From contig NZ_BMRX01000010.1 of assembly GCF_014648855.1 (NCBI RefSeq), positions 62,001 through 126,000 on the forward strand: a stretch of DNA of 64,000 nucleotides. The letters run 5' to 3'. The notes under the pieces are model-generated. The model ran no database searches. It was given only the letters and a program-made list of their open reading frames with translations, and was not told the origin of the DNA. The position numbers and the translations under genes were made by a program. Numbering within the stretch: the first letter of the stretch is position 1; each line of letters begins with the position of its first letter. Shown here in pieces: positions 16,753-24,327 of the stretch. The stretch is from Streptomyces parvulus (GTDB lineage: Bacteria > Actinomycetota > Actinomycetes > Streptomycetales > Streptomycetaceae).

Positions 16753-17183
16753 GCGGACGCGCGGTACTGCGGGCGGGCCTCGGGCTGCTCGCCGGTACGC
16801 AGGTGGTGCTGGGACTGGCGGTGGTGCTGCTGCCCGCCCTGTTCTGGAAGTGGCCCTGGGTGTCGCACCTGCCGCCCTACAACGAGCATCTGCTCCAGGA
16901 CTTCGGCGGTGCCAGTCTCGCGCTCGCCGTGGTGCTGTGCGCGGCGGTGGCGGCGATGGACCGGCGGCTGGTGCTGACGGCGCTGGTGGCCTATCTGGTG
17001 AACGCGGTCGTCCATCTCGTGTTCCACGCGCGGCATCTGGAGTCCCTGTCGGCCGCGAGCGCCGCCGGGTTCATGGCGCTGCTGGGGGCGGCGGTCCTGC
17101 TGCCCGCGGTCCTGCTGTGGCTGGCGGCGGACGGGACGGCCTTCCACGAGCCGCGAGCGAAGGCGCACGGGCCGGCCACCTGA
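16749..17183 (+). CDS. Small integral membrane protein
   Basis: 144 residues with about four hydrophobic segments (near residues 8-30, 50-67, 74-93 and 105-127), and a short charged tail. The segment KWPWVSHLPPYNEHLLQDFGG between the first two helices carries an HL..YN...QDFG pattern seen in several uncharacterised actinobacterial membrane proteins. Translationally coupled to the reductase upstream by ATGA, which suggests a redox-linked role. No function recognised. Confidence 0.75.
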   Translation: MSGRAVLRAGLGLLAGTQVVLGLAVVLLPALFWKWPWVSHLPPYNEHLLQDFGGASLALAVVLCAAVAAMDRRLVLTALVAYLVNAVVHLVFHARHLESLSAASAAGFMALLGAAVLLPAVLLWLAADGTAFHEPRAKAHGPAT

Positions 17184-17202
17184 CCCCCCGGGGCGCGAGG
17201 TG

Positions 17203-18390
17203 CTACCGCTCGGGCGGGGCGAACAGCTCGTCCTGGGCCCGGTCGCGGGCCGTGAGCAGCGCACCGCGCAGGACGGCCCCGCCGCCCAGGGTGCTGGCGC
17301 GCACCTCGGTGGCGAGCGGTGACATCCGGGTCAGGCGCCGCTGGACCCGGGCGGCGAGGGCGTCGCCGCCCGCCCTGCCGATCTCGCCGGCCAGCACCAG
17401 GCAGCCGGGGTCGAGGACGGAGACCACGGCGGCGGCGCCGAGGACGATCCGGTCGGCCAGCGCGTCCAGGAACCGCTCGGCCTCCGGGCCCGCGCCGGCC
17501 ACCGCCTCCCGCACCAGCGCGGCGGCGTGCGGTCCGGGCCCCGCGGGGGAGGCGGTCAGGCCGTGCTCCGCGGCGAGGGCGCTCACCGCCGCCGCCCCGG
17601 CGACGGAGTGGAAGCCGCCGTCGCAGTCGGTGGCCGAGGGCAGTCCCGTGGTCCCCGGCACCGGCATGAAGCCGATCTCACCCGCGCCGCCGGACACGCC
17701 CCGGCGCAGCGTCCCGTCGAGGACGACGGCGGCGCCGATCCCGAGCCCGAGCCACAGGAGCACGAAGGTGTCCCGGTCCCGGGCGGCTCCGTCGCGCTGC
17801 TCCGCCAGGGCGGCGAGGTTGGTCTCGTTCTCGACGCCGACCCGCGCCTCGGGGAACTTCTCCTGGAGCGCGGCCGTCAGCCGGCGGTGCCAGGCGGGCA
17901 GGCCGCCGGCGTCGCGGAGTTCCCCGCTGGCCGGGTCGATCAGGCCGGGCGCGCCGATGCCGACGGTGTGCAGCCGGTCGGCGCCGGCCTCCTTCGCCGC
18001 GCGCTCGACCAGGCCCACCGCCTGCTCCACCGCGGGCCCGGTGCCCGAGTCGTCGTCGATCGGCGCGGACGCCTCGGCGAGCACCCGGCCGAGCAGGTCG
18101 GAGACCAGCACGGTGACGCCCTCGGTGCGGACGTCCAGGGCGGCGAGGTGGGCCCGGTCGGCGACGATGCCGTAGAGCCTGGCGTTCGGCCCGCGGCGCT
18201 GCTCGCCCGACTCCCCCGCCACCTCGATCAGCCCGGCGGCGGCGAGGCGGTCGACGAGGTCGGCCACGGTGGGCCGGGACAGGCCGGTCAGCTGCTTCAA
18301 CTGCCCTGCCGTCAACGGGCCCTGGCGCTGGAGCAGGTCGAGGGCGAGCCGGTCGTTGATGGCCCGGGCGGTGCTCGGGGATGCGGGCAT
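17203..18390 (-). CDS. ROK family transcriptional regulator
   Basis: 395 residues. N-terminal winged HTH (about 10-70: LQRQGPLTAGQLKQLTGLSRPTVADLV). A ROK sugar-kinase-like domain follows, with the phosphate loop region LLWLGLGIGAAVVLDG and GGAGEIGFMPVPG. The usual ROK zinc-binding Cys cluster is not obvious, with only CDGGFHS present, so it is probably a sugar-sensing repressor rather than a kinase. ATG 18390 is preferred for AAGGAT upstream and because the remaining 40 upstream codons cover the intergenic operator. It is divergent to an MFS transporter, its likely target. Confidence 0.85.
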   Translation of the reverse strand: MPASPSTARAINDRLALDLLQRQGPLTAGQLKQLTGLSRPTVADLVDRLAAAGLIEVAGESGEQRRGPNARLYGIVADRAHLAALDVRTEGVTVLVSDLLGRVLAEASAPIDDDSGTGPAVEQAVGLVERAAKEAGADRLHTVGIGAPGLIDPASGELRDAGGLPAWHRRLTAALQEKFPEARVGVENETNLAALAEQRDGAARDRDTFVLLWLGLGIGAAVVLDGTLRRGVSGGAGEIGFMPVPGTTGLPSATDCDGGFHSVAGAAAVSALAAEHGLTASPAGPGPHAAALVREAVAGAGPEAERFLDALADRIVLGAAAVVSVLDPGCLVLAGEIGRAGGDALAARVQRRLTRMSPLATEVRASTLGGGAVLRGALLTARDRAQDELFAPPER

Positions 18391-18443
18391 GCCGGGATCC
18401 TTCCAGATCGGCGCGGCGGGAGTGCGCGCCGGTAATCCACTAT

Positions 18444-18466
18444 CTATCAGGCAGGGTCCCTGATAG
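18444..18466. promoter_or_regulatory. Palindromic operator between ROK and MFS genes
   Basis: An inverted repeat CTATCAGG-N7-CCTGATAG lies in the 112-bp divergent spacer, 54 bp from the ROK start and 37 bp from the MFS start. Its AT-rich arms stand out in this GC-rich spacer. It is the natural candidate for autoregulation by the ROK protein and control of the transporter. Confidence 0.6.
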
Positions 18467-18502
18467 TTTACGCGGCGCAGTGACGCGACGGAGGGGTGGA
18501 GC

Positions 18503-19714
18503 ATGAGCACAGTGGGCTACGGGCAACGCGAGGTGGCGCGGGCCCGGTACGCCGTGGCGGCCGTGTTCGCCGTGCACGGCGCCGTGACCGGGTCCTTCGC
18601 GACCCGCGTGCCGTGGATCCAGGACCACGCCGGGGTGAGCGCGGGCCAGCTGGGGCTGGCGCTCGCCTTCCCGGCGCTCGGCGCGTCCGTGGCGATGCCG
18701 CTGGCCGGCAGCGTCAGCCACCGCTTCGGCGCCCGCGCCGCCCTGCGCGGTCTGCTGGCCCTGTGGACGCTGGCGCTGGTGCTCCCCTCCCTGGCCCCTA
18801 ACCTGCTCACGCTCTGCCTCGCCCTGTTCGTGTACGGCGCCACCGCGGGCATGTCGGACGTCGCGATGAACGCCCTCGGGGTGGAGATCGAGAACCGCCT
18901 CGACCGGTCGATCATGTCCGGCCTGCACGGCATGTGGAGCGCGGGTGCCCTCATCGGTTCCGCGGCCGGCACGATCGCCGCGCACCTGGGCGCCGACGCC
19001 CGGCTGCATCACGTGCTGGCCGCCGCCGTGCTGACCGTGGCGGGCCTGGTCGCCTGCTCCTGGGTGCTGGACCTCCAGCCCGCCGAGGACGAGGACCCGC
19101 CGCCGCGCTTCGCGCTGCCGCCCAGGTCGGCGCTGCTGATCGGCGCGGTCGGATTCTGCGCGGTCTTCGCGGAGGGGGCGAGCCTGGACTGGTCGGCGGT
19201 CTACCTGCGGGACGAGCTGGAGACGTCGGCGGGTCTGGCGGCGGCCTGCACGACCGGCTTCACGCTCACCATGGCGCTGGCCCGGCTGGCCGGCGACCGG
19301 GTCGTGGACCGCTTCGGCGCGGTCCGGGTGGTGCGGGTGAGCGGCGTACTGGCCACTCTCGGCGGTCTGCTCGTCGTGGTGGGCGGCCATCCGGCGGTGG
19401 CGATGGCCGGCTTCGCCCTGATGGGTCTCGGCATCGCCGTGGTCGTGCCGCTGTGCTTCGCCGCGGCGGGGCGCGCCGGCTCCAACCCGAGCCTGGCCAT
19501 CGCGGGCGTCGCCACCATCACGTACACCTCGGGCCTGGTCGCGCCGAGCGCGATCGGCGGGCTGGCCCAGGCGACCAGCCTGGTGGTGTCGTTCGGCCTG
19601 GTGACCGTCCTGGCCTGCTGCCTGGTGGTGTTCGCCAAGGTGCTGCGGGTCGGCGACCGCGGCCGCCCGAAGATCGGTCCGACGAAGGCGGGCGTGCCCG
19701 ACCGGCGGGCCTGA
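18503..19714 (+). CDS. MFS transporter
   Basis: 403 residues with about 12 hydrophobic segments. An MFS A-type motif lies between helices 2 and 3 (GSVSHRFGARAALRG), with a related DRVVDRFGAVRVVR after helix 8. The pattern of an N-terminal RYAVAAVFAVHGAVTGSFATR and the divergent ROK regulator suggest uptake or efflux of a sugar or related compound (fucose permease-like group). The substrate is unknown. The cytoplasmic C-terminal tail is basic. Confidence 0.85.
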   Translation: MSTVGYGQREVARARYAVAAVFAVHGAVTGSFATRVPWIQDHAGVSAGQLGLALAFPALGASVAMPLAGSVSHRFGARAALRGLLALWTLALVLPSLAPNLLTLCLALFVYGATAGMSDVAMNALGVEIENRLDRSIMSGLHGMWSAGALIGSAAGTIAAHLGADARLHHVLAAAVLTVAGLVACSWVLDLQPAEDEDPPPRFALPPRSALLIGAVGFCAVFAEGASLDWSAVYLRDELETSAGLAAACTTGFTLTMALARLAGDRVVDRFGAVRVVRVSGVLATLGGLLVVVGGHPAVAMAGFALMGLGIAVVVPLCFAAAGRAGSNPSLAIAGVATITYTSGLVAPSAIGGLAQATSLVVSFGLVTVLACCLVVFAKVLRVGDRGRPKIGPTKAGVPDRRA

Positions 19715-19840
19715 GGCGCGGCCAGGACCACGGCACACCGGGAAGGCGCTGGTCAGCGGGGGGCGCGGGACGTGAGCGGGTCCGGTACCCGTGACAATGG
19801 TCCGGACAGACCTCACGTACAGAGAAAGCGAAACCTCACC

Positions 19841-21247
19841 ATGGACCTCGGCGTGCGCTGGAAGCTGCACGGGGACGGGAAGACCCCCGCCCCCGGAGCG
19901 GTGGTCCGCCCGGACGAACGGCTCTCCTGGCCCCGCACGGCCGGGCTCGGCGCCCAGCACGTGGTGGCCATGTTCGGGGCGTCCTTCGTGGCCCCGGTCC
20001 TGATGGGCCTGGACCCGAACCTGGCGATCATGATGTCGGGCGTGGCGACCGTCATCTTCCTGCTCGCCACCCGCGGCCGGGTCCCCAGCTACCTCGGCTG
20101 CTCGCTCTCCTTCGTCGGCGTCGCCGCGGTGATCCGGGCGCAGGGCGGCACCAGCGCCACCGTGACCGGCGCGGTCCTGGTGGTCGGCGCCGCGCTCTTC
20201 CTGGTGGGCCTCGCCGTGCAGCGGTTCGGGGCGCGGATCATCCACATCGCCATGCCGCCGGTCGTCACCGGAGCGGTCGTGATGCTGATCGGGTTCAACC
20301 TGGCACCGGTCACCGCGTCCACCTACTGGCCGCAGGACCAGTGGACGGCGCTGCTGGTGATGCTGTTCACCGGTCTGGCCGTGGTCTGCCTGCGGGGTTT
20401 CTGGTCCCGGATCGCGATCTTCCTCGGGCTGGTCTTCGGCTACGTCCTGTCGTGGGTGCTCGACCTGATCTTCGGGAAGATCCACTCGGTGGACGGCAGC
20501 GGCAAGGTCACCGACCACTGGCGGCTGGACCTGTCCGCCGTGGGGCACGCCGACTGGGTCGGCCTGCCGTCCTTCCACGGGCCGAGCTTCGAGTGGTCGG
20601 CGATCCTGGTGGCCCTGCCGGTGGTGATCGCGCTGGTCGCGGAGAACGCCGGGCACGTCAAGGCGGTCGGCGAGATGACCGGGGAGACGCTCGACGACAA
20701 GCTGGGCACCGCGATCTCCGCGGACGGCATCGGCTCGATGTTGTCCACCGCGGTGGGCGGCCCGCCCAACACCACCTACTCCGAGAACATCGGCGTGATG
20801 GCCGCGACCCGGGTCTACTCGACGGCCGCGTACTGGGCCGCCGCCGGGTTCGCGCTCCTGTTCGGCCTCTGTCCCAAGTTCGGCGCGGTCGTGGCCGCCA
20901 TCCCGGGCGGTGTCCTCGGCGGCATCACGGTCATCCTCTACGGCATGATCGGCCTGCTCGGCGCCCAGATCTGGGTGAACGCGAAGGTCGACCTGCGCAA
21001 TCCGCTGAACCTGGTACCGGCCGCCGCGGGCATCATCATCGGCGTCGGCAACGTCAGCATGGAGTTCACCGACACCTTCTCGCTCAGCGGCATCGCGCTC
21101 GGCACCCTGGTCGTCATCACCGGCTACCACGCGCTGCGGGCCTTCGCCCCGGCCCACCTCAAGACGCAGCAGCCGCTGCTGGACGAGGGCACGTCCTCGT
21201 ACGACGCGAAGGGCGACGGCGACAGGGGTCCGCGGGCCGGCGCCTAG
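19841..21247 (+). CDS. NCS2 uracil/xanthine permease
   Basis: 468 residues, about 14 hydrophobic segments. Family signatures are GAQHVVAMFGASFVAPVL (QH motif, about residues 40-57), ALVAENAGHVKAVGEMTG, and the NCS2 signature GGPPNTTYSENIGVMAATRV, which includes substrate-binding residues. Likely a proton-coupled uracil or purine base importer (UraA/RutG group). The window also holds the whole de novo pyrimidine operon, but at a distance of 30 kb. ATG 19841 gives the expected cytoplasmic N-terminus MDLGVRWKLHG; the upstream GAGAAAGCG is a modest ribosome site. Confidence 0.88.
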   Translation: MDLGVRWKLHGDGKTPAPGAVVRPDERLSWPRTAGLGAQHVVAMFGASFVAPVLMGLDPNLAIMMSGVATVIFLLATRGRVPSYLGCSLSFVGVAAVIRAQGGTSATVTGAVLVVGAALFLVGLAVQRFGARIIHIAMPPVVTGAVVMLIGFNLAPVTASTYWPQDQWTALLVMLFTGLAVVCLRGFWSRIAIFLGLVFGYVLSWVLDLIFGKIHSVDGSGKVTDHWRLDLSAVGHADWVGLPSFHGPSFEWSAILVALPVVIALVAENAGHVKAVGEMTGETLDDKLGTAISADGIGSMLSTAVGGPPNTTYSENIGVMAATRVYSTAAYWAAAGFALLFGLCPKFGAVVAAIPGGVLGGITVILYGMIGLLGAQIWVNAKVDLRNPLNLVPAAAGIIIGVGNVSMEFTDTFSLSGIALGTLVVITGYHALRAFAPAHLKTQQPLLDEGTSSYDAKGDGDRGPRAGA

Positions 21248-21280
21248 GCGTTCCCGTCGCGTGGCGGTCCGTGCGCGGTC

Positions 21281-22468
21281 TCAGCGCGCCAGTTCGTAGG
21301 CGTACGACGGCGTGAAGGTGCCCGGCCTCCCCCGGCAGCCGTCGGACTCTCCGGGCAGTTTGACCCACAGGTAGGCGTCCACGCGTGCGGCACCGGTGTC
21401 CAGGGTCGGCGCGCGCCCGAGCTTGCGGCCGGCCGGGTCGCACCACTCGCCGTCGGGCGGGGCGCCGTTGCCGTTGCGGCTGGTGTCGATGACGGCGCCT
21501 AGGTCCGCCGGGCCGCCGAGGGCGTCGAGGACGGCGCGGTCGTGGGCGATCTCGTCGGCGGTGGCGTGGAAGTTGGAGACGTTGCTGAAGACGCCGTCCG
21601 AGGAGTCGGGCGAGGCGGCGCCGGCCCGCTTCAGCCAGGCCGCCTGCCGGGCGGGCGCGTGCCATCCGGAGTGGCCCGCGTCGAAGTAGACCCGCGCGGC
21701 GGGATCGGCGTCCTTCAGCACCCGGCCGGCCCGGGCCAGGGAGGCGAAGCGGTCGGCCCGCTCCGCCGGGGACAGGCAGTCGGCCTGCGCGACGGAGTCG
21801 GGCTCCAGGATCACGATGACCTCCCCGGAGCCGAGCCCCGCCGCGAACCGGTCGATCCAGGCGTCGTAGGCGTCCAGGTCCGGCGCGCCGCCCTGGGAGT
21901 GGCCGCCGCAGTCGCGGGCGGGTATCGCGTACGGCACGAGGACCGGCACCCGGCCCCGCGCGGCGCCCTCGGAGGTGACGGCGCGGACCCGGGCGGTGAT
22001 CGTGGCGGGCGTGTGGTCGGCGAACCAGACGGCGGCCGGACGGCCGGCGACGCGGGACGCGATGACGTCCCGGCGCGGATCGCCGGGGTGGGTCCGAACC
22101 CAGTCGAGGACCTGGGACTCGGGATGCCGGTAGAGGCGGCCGGCGGGTTCGGCGGGACGGGACGGCTCCGTGCGGGCCGGTGCGGGCGTGCCGCTCGCCG
22201 CGCGCACCGGGGGCGCTGCCGAGGTCCGGGCCGGAGCGGGCGCCGGCGTGGACGGCTCGGCGGGCGGCGGCTGCGGCCGGGGCGTGCGCGTCACGGCCGG
22301 GCGGGCCTCGTCGGCGGAACCGCCCCCGTCGTCGCCGAACGAGGTCAGCATGCCGGTCGCGGCCCCCACGGCGACGACGACGGACGCGGCCGCCGCCATC
22401 ACGCCCCGGGCGGCGCGTCCGCGCCCGGCCCGGCGGGCGGTCCGGCGCCGGGCACGGTGGCCTGACAC
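21281..22468 (-). CDS. Secreted GH6 family endoglucanase/cellobiohydrolase
   Basis: 395 residues. An Arg-rich N-terminus and one hydrophobic segment (about 24-42) act as signal or anchor. A Pro/Thr/Ala-rich linker follows to about residue 105. The catalytic domain is GH6-like: VLVPYAIPARDCGGHS, VIVILEPDSVAQADC with the catalytic Asp, YFDAGHSGWH, SNVSNFHAT, DTSRNGNG and WVKLPGESDG, all conserved stations of the distorted barrel. It probably cleaves beta-1,4-glucan outside the cell. There is no cellulose-binding module, and the linker is N-terminal, so it may stay tethered to the membrane. Divergent from the DUF5995 gene by 102 bp. Confidence 0.9.
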   Translation of the reverse strand: MSGHRARRRTARRAGRGRAARGVMAAAASVVVAVGAATGMLTSFGDDGGGSADEARPAVTRTPRPQPPPAEPSTPAPAPARTSAAPPVRAASGTPAPARTEPSRPAEPAGRLYRHPESQVLDWVRTHPGDPRRDVIASRVAGRPAAVWFADHTPATITARVRAVTSEGAARGRVPVLVPYAIPARDCGGHSQGGAPDLDAYDAWIDRFAAGLGSGEVIVILEPDSVAQADCLSPAERADRFASLARAGRVLKDADPAARVYFDAGHSGWHAPARQAAWLKRAGAASPDSSDGVFSNVSNFHATADEIAHDRAVLDALGGPADLGAVIDTSRNGNGAPPDGEWCDPAGRKLGRAPTLDTGAARVDAYLWVKLPGESDGCRGRPGTFTPSYAYELAR

Positions 22469-22570
22469 GTACGGTTCCCCCTCCCCCGCGCGGCGGGCGC
22501 GTTCCCCCGTTCTGGGGAAGCGCCTGGCCCGCCGGCACTGCCGTCACCCTAAAGCTGGGACGCTGCCGCC

Positions 22571-23266
22571 ATGGCCCACTGCGAGCAAGTACCGACCGCC
22601 GTCCGGACGGTGGACTCGGTGCTGACCCGGATGCGCGCCCTCGACGCGGCCCTGCCCCACCGGGACGGGGTGGCGGTCTTCAACCGCGTCTACCTCGCCG
22701 TCACCGAGGCGGTCGACCGGCACATCGAGGACGGCCGGTTCGCGGACCCCCGCGCGGCGATCGCGCTGGACGTGCGGTTCGCGGAGCGCTTCCTGGACGC
22801 CGTGGACGCGGCGGACCGGGACCGCCGTCCGCCCGCGTGCTGGCGGCCCGTGTTCCAGTTCCGCCGCCATCCCGGCGTACGTCCGCTGCAGTTCGCGCTG
22901 GCGGGCATCAACGCGCACATCGGCCACGACCTCGCGCTGGCGGTGGTGGACACCTGCCGTACGCTCGGCTGCGAACCCGTCGACCTGGAGGACGAGTTCG
23001 ACCGCGTGGGCGATCTCCTCGTCTCGCTGGAGGAGCGCGTCCGCGACGAGCTGATGCCGGGTCCCGACCTCCTCCAGATCGCCGACCCGCTGACCCACCT
23101 GCTGGGCTCCTGGAGCCTGGACCGCGCCCGCGAGGCCACCTGGACGGCGGCCCGCGCCCTGTGGGCGCTGCGCCGGCTGCCGGACGTCGCCGGGGAGTTC
23201 ACCGAACGGCTGGACGCGGCGGTCGGCTTCGCCGGGCGCATGCTGCTCACCCCGCTGCCCGACTGA
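22571..23266 (+). CDS. DUF5995 family protein
   Basis: 231 residues, soluble and largely helical. Characteristic pieces are GVAVFNRVYLAVTEAVDR, FADPRAAIALDVRFAERF, WRPVFQFR and FALAGINAHIGHDLALAV; the last carries two closely spaced His residues that could bind metal. I recognise it as DUF5995, an uncharacterised actinobacterial family. No signal peptide. A terminator hairpin begins at its stop codon, so it appears to be monocistronic. Confidence 0.75.
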   Translation: MAHCEQVPTAVRTVDSVLTRMRALDAALPHRDGVAVFNRVYLAVTEAVDRHIEDGRFADPRAAIALDVRFAERFLDAVDAADRDRRPPACWRPVFQFRRHPGVRPLQFALAGINAHIGHDLALAVVDTCRTLGCEPVDLEDEFDRVGDLLVSLEERVRDELMPGPDLLQIADPLTHLLGSWSLDRAREATWTAARALWALRRLPDVAGEFTERLDAAVGFAGRMLLTPLPD

Positions 23267-23285
23267 CCCGGCCGCCGGGCCGGGT
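23266..23285 (+). terminator. Terminator after the DUF5995 gene
   Basis: Perfect 8-bp arms ACCCGGCC and GGCCGGGT with a GCCG loop, starting at the last base of the stop codon. Confidence 0.6.
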
Positions 23286-23308
23286 GCGCACGGGGGCAAC
23301 CCCAGGGC

Positions 23309-23326
23309 GTTCGTTGTACGTTGCAA
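23309..23326. promoter_or_regulatory. CGTTG motif pair upstream of the LLM oxidoreductase
   Basis: GTTCGTTGTACGTTGCAA contains two CGTTG cores 7 bp apart and a TTGCAA palindrome, 44-61 bp before the ATG at 23370. The same core recurs in the arrays at 26946-27009 and 30576-30660. A shared regulator, most simply the Lrp/AsnC protein at 28429-28881, is inferred. Confidence 0.45.
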
Positions 23327-23369
23327 GCATGCGCGGCATCGCACTCCGACTGCGAAGGAGCACCCCGGC

Positions 23370-24299
23370 ATGACGATCCGGCTCGGACTCGGCCTCCCCC
23401 AGATGCGCCAGTACGACATCGGCAAGGACGTCCCCGACGTCGCCCGCGCCGCGGAGCGGATGGGCTACGACAGTCTCTGGGTCTTCGAACGGGCCCTGTT
23501 CCCCGAACCCGCCACCCAGGGGCTGTACGGCATCGAGGGCCTGCCCTGGCCGGACGGCTACCGCTCCGTCGCCGAACCGCTGGTCACCCTGACGCTCGCC
23601 GCCGCGGCCACCGAGCGGGCGGAACTGGGCTCCAGCGTCCTGGTGGCCCCGCTGCACGTGCCGTTCCAGCTGGCCAGGACGCTGGCCACGCTCGACGCGG
23701 CCAGCGGCGGCCGGGTGGTCGCGGGCTTCGGCACGGGCTGGTCCCACGACGAGTACGCGGCGGCCTCCGTGCGGCCGTTCGCCGAGCGCGGCGCCGCCCT
23801 GGACGAGCTGATCGGGGTGTGCCGGGCCGTCTGGGGCCCGGATCCGGTGGTCTACGACGGCCACGTCACCCGGATCGCGTCGGCCGTGGTCGGTCCCAAG
23901 CCCGCCCGCCCGATCCCCATCCTGCTGGCCGCCGGCAGCGGCAGGGCCCGGCGCCGCCTGGTCGACCACGCCGACGGCTGGCTGCCCACCGGCGTCGGCG
24001 CCGACGCGGTGGCATCGCAGTGGCGGCAGCTGCGCGAACTGGCCGACGAGCGCGGACGCACCGCGCCGATCCGGACCTCGCTGCGGGTCAACGCCCGCTG
24101 CACCCCGGCGACCGACGAGAGCGCCCGGCGCCGCCCGTTCCACGGCAGCGTCGACCAGATCGTGGCGGACCTCGCCGAGTACACCGGCCTCGGCCTCGAC
24201 GAGATCCTGCTCGACCTCCAGAGCACCCTGCGGGACGCCGAGGAGCTGAAGGACGTCGCCGCCCAGGTGTACGAGAAGGCCAGGGCGGCCGGCGTCTGA
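23370..24299 (+). CDS. LLM-class F420/flavin-dependent oxidoreductase
   Basis: 309 residues with the luciferase-like TIM barrel layout. It begins IRLGLGLPQM, then AERMGYDSLWVFER, LGSSVLVAPLHVPFQLARTLATLD, VVAGFGTGWSHDEYAA, PIPILLAAGSGRARRR and GWLPTGVGA. The pattern fits the actinobacterial F420-dependent group rather than FMN luciferases, though cofactor choice cannot be settled by eye. AAGGAG lies about 10 bp before the ATG. It converges on the DavB-like gene, and its promoter shares the CGTTG motif with that cluster, so a role in amino acid degradation or its by-products is possible. The reaction is unknown. Confidence 0.8.
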   Translation: MTIRLGLGLPQMRQYDIGKDVPDVARAAERMGYDSLWVFERALFPEPATQGLYGIEGLPWPDGYRSVAEPLVTLTLAAAATERAELGSSVLVAPLHVPFQLARTLATLDAASGGRVVAGFGTGWSHDEYAAASVRPFAERGAALDELIGVCRAVWGPDPVVYDGHVTRIASAVVGPKPARPIPILLAAGSGRARRRLVDHADGWLPTGVGADAVASQWRQLRELADERGRTAPIRTSLRVNARCTPATDESARRRPFHGSVDQIVADLAEYTGLGLDEILLDLQSTLRDAEELKDVAAQVYEKARAAGV

Positions 24300-24327
24300 A
24301 CGGACCCGGCCGGGACCGCCCGGTGGA

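Noticed and set aside
21281..22547. GH6 gene extended to an earlier start at 22547 in another frame
   Set aside because: That frame is an Arg/Gly-rich shadow; the GH6 motifs are in the frame starting at 22468.
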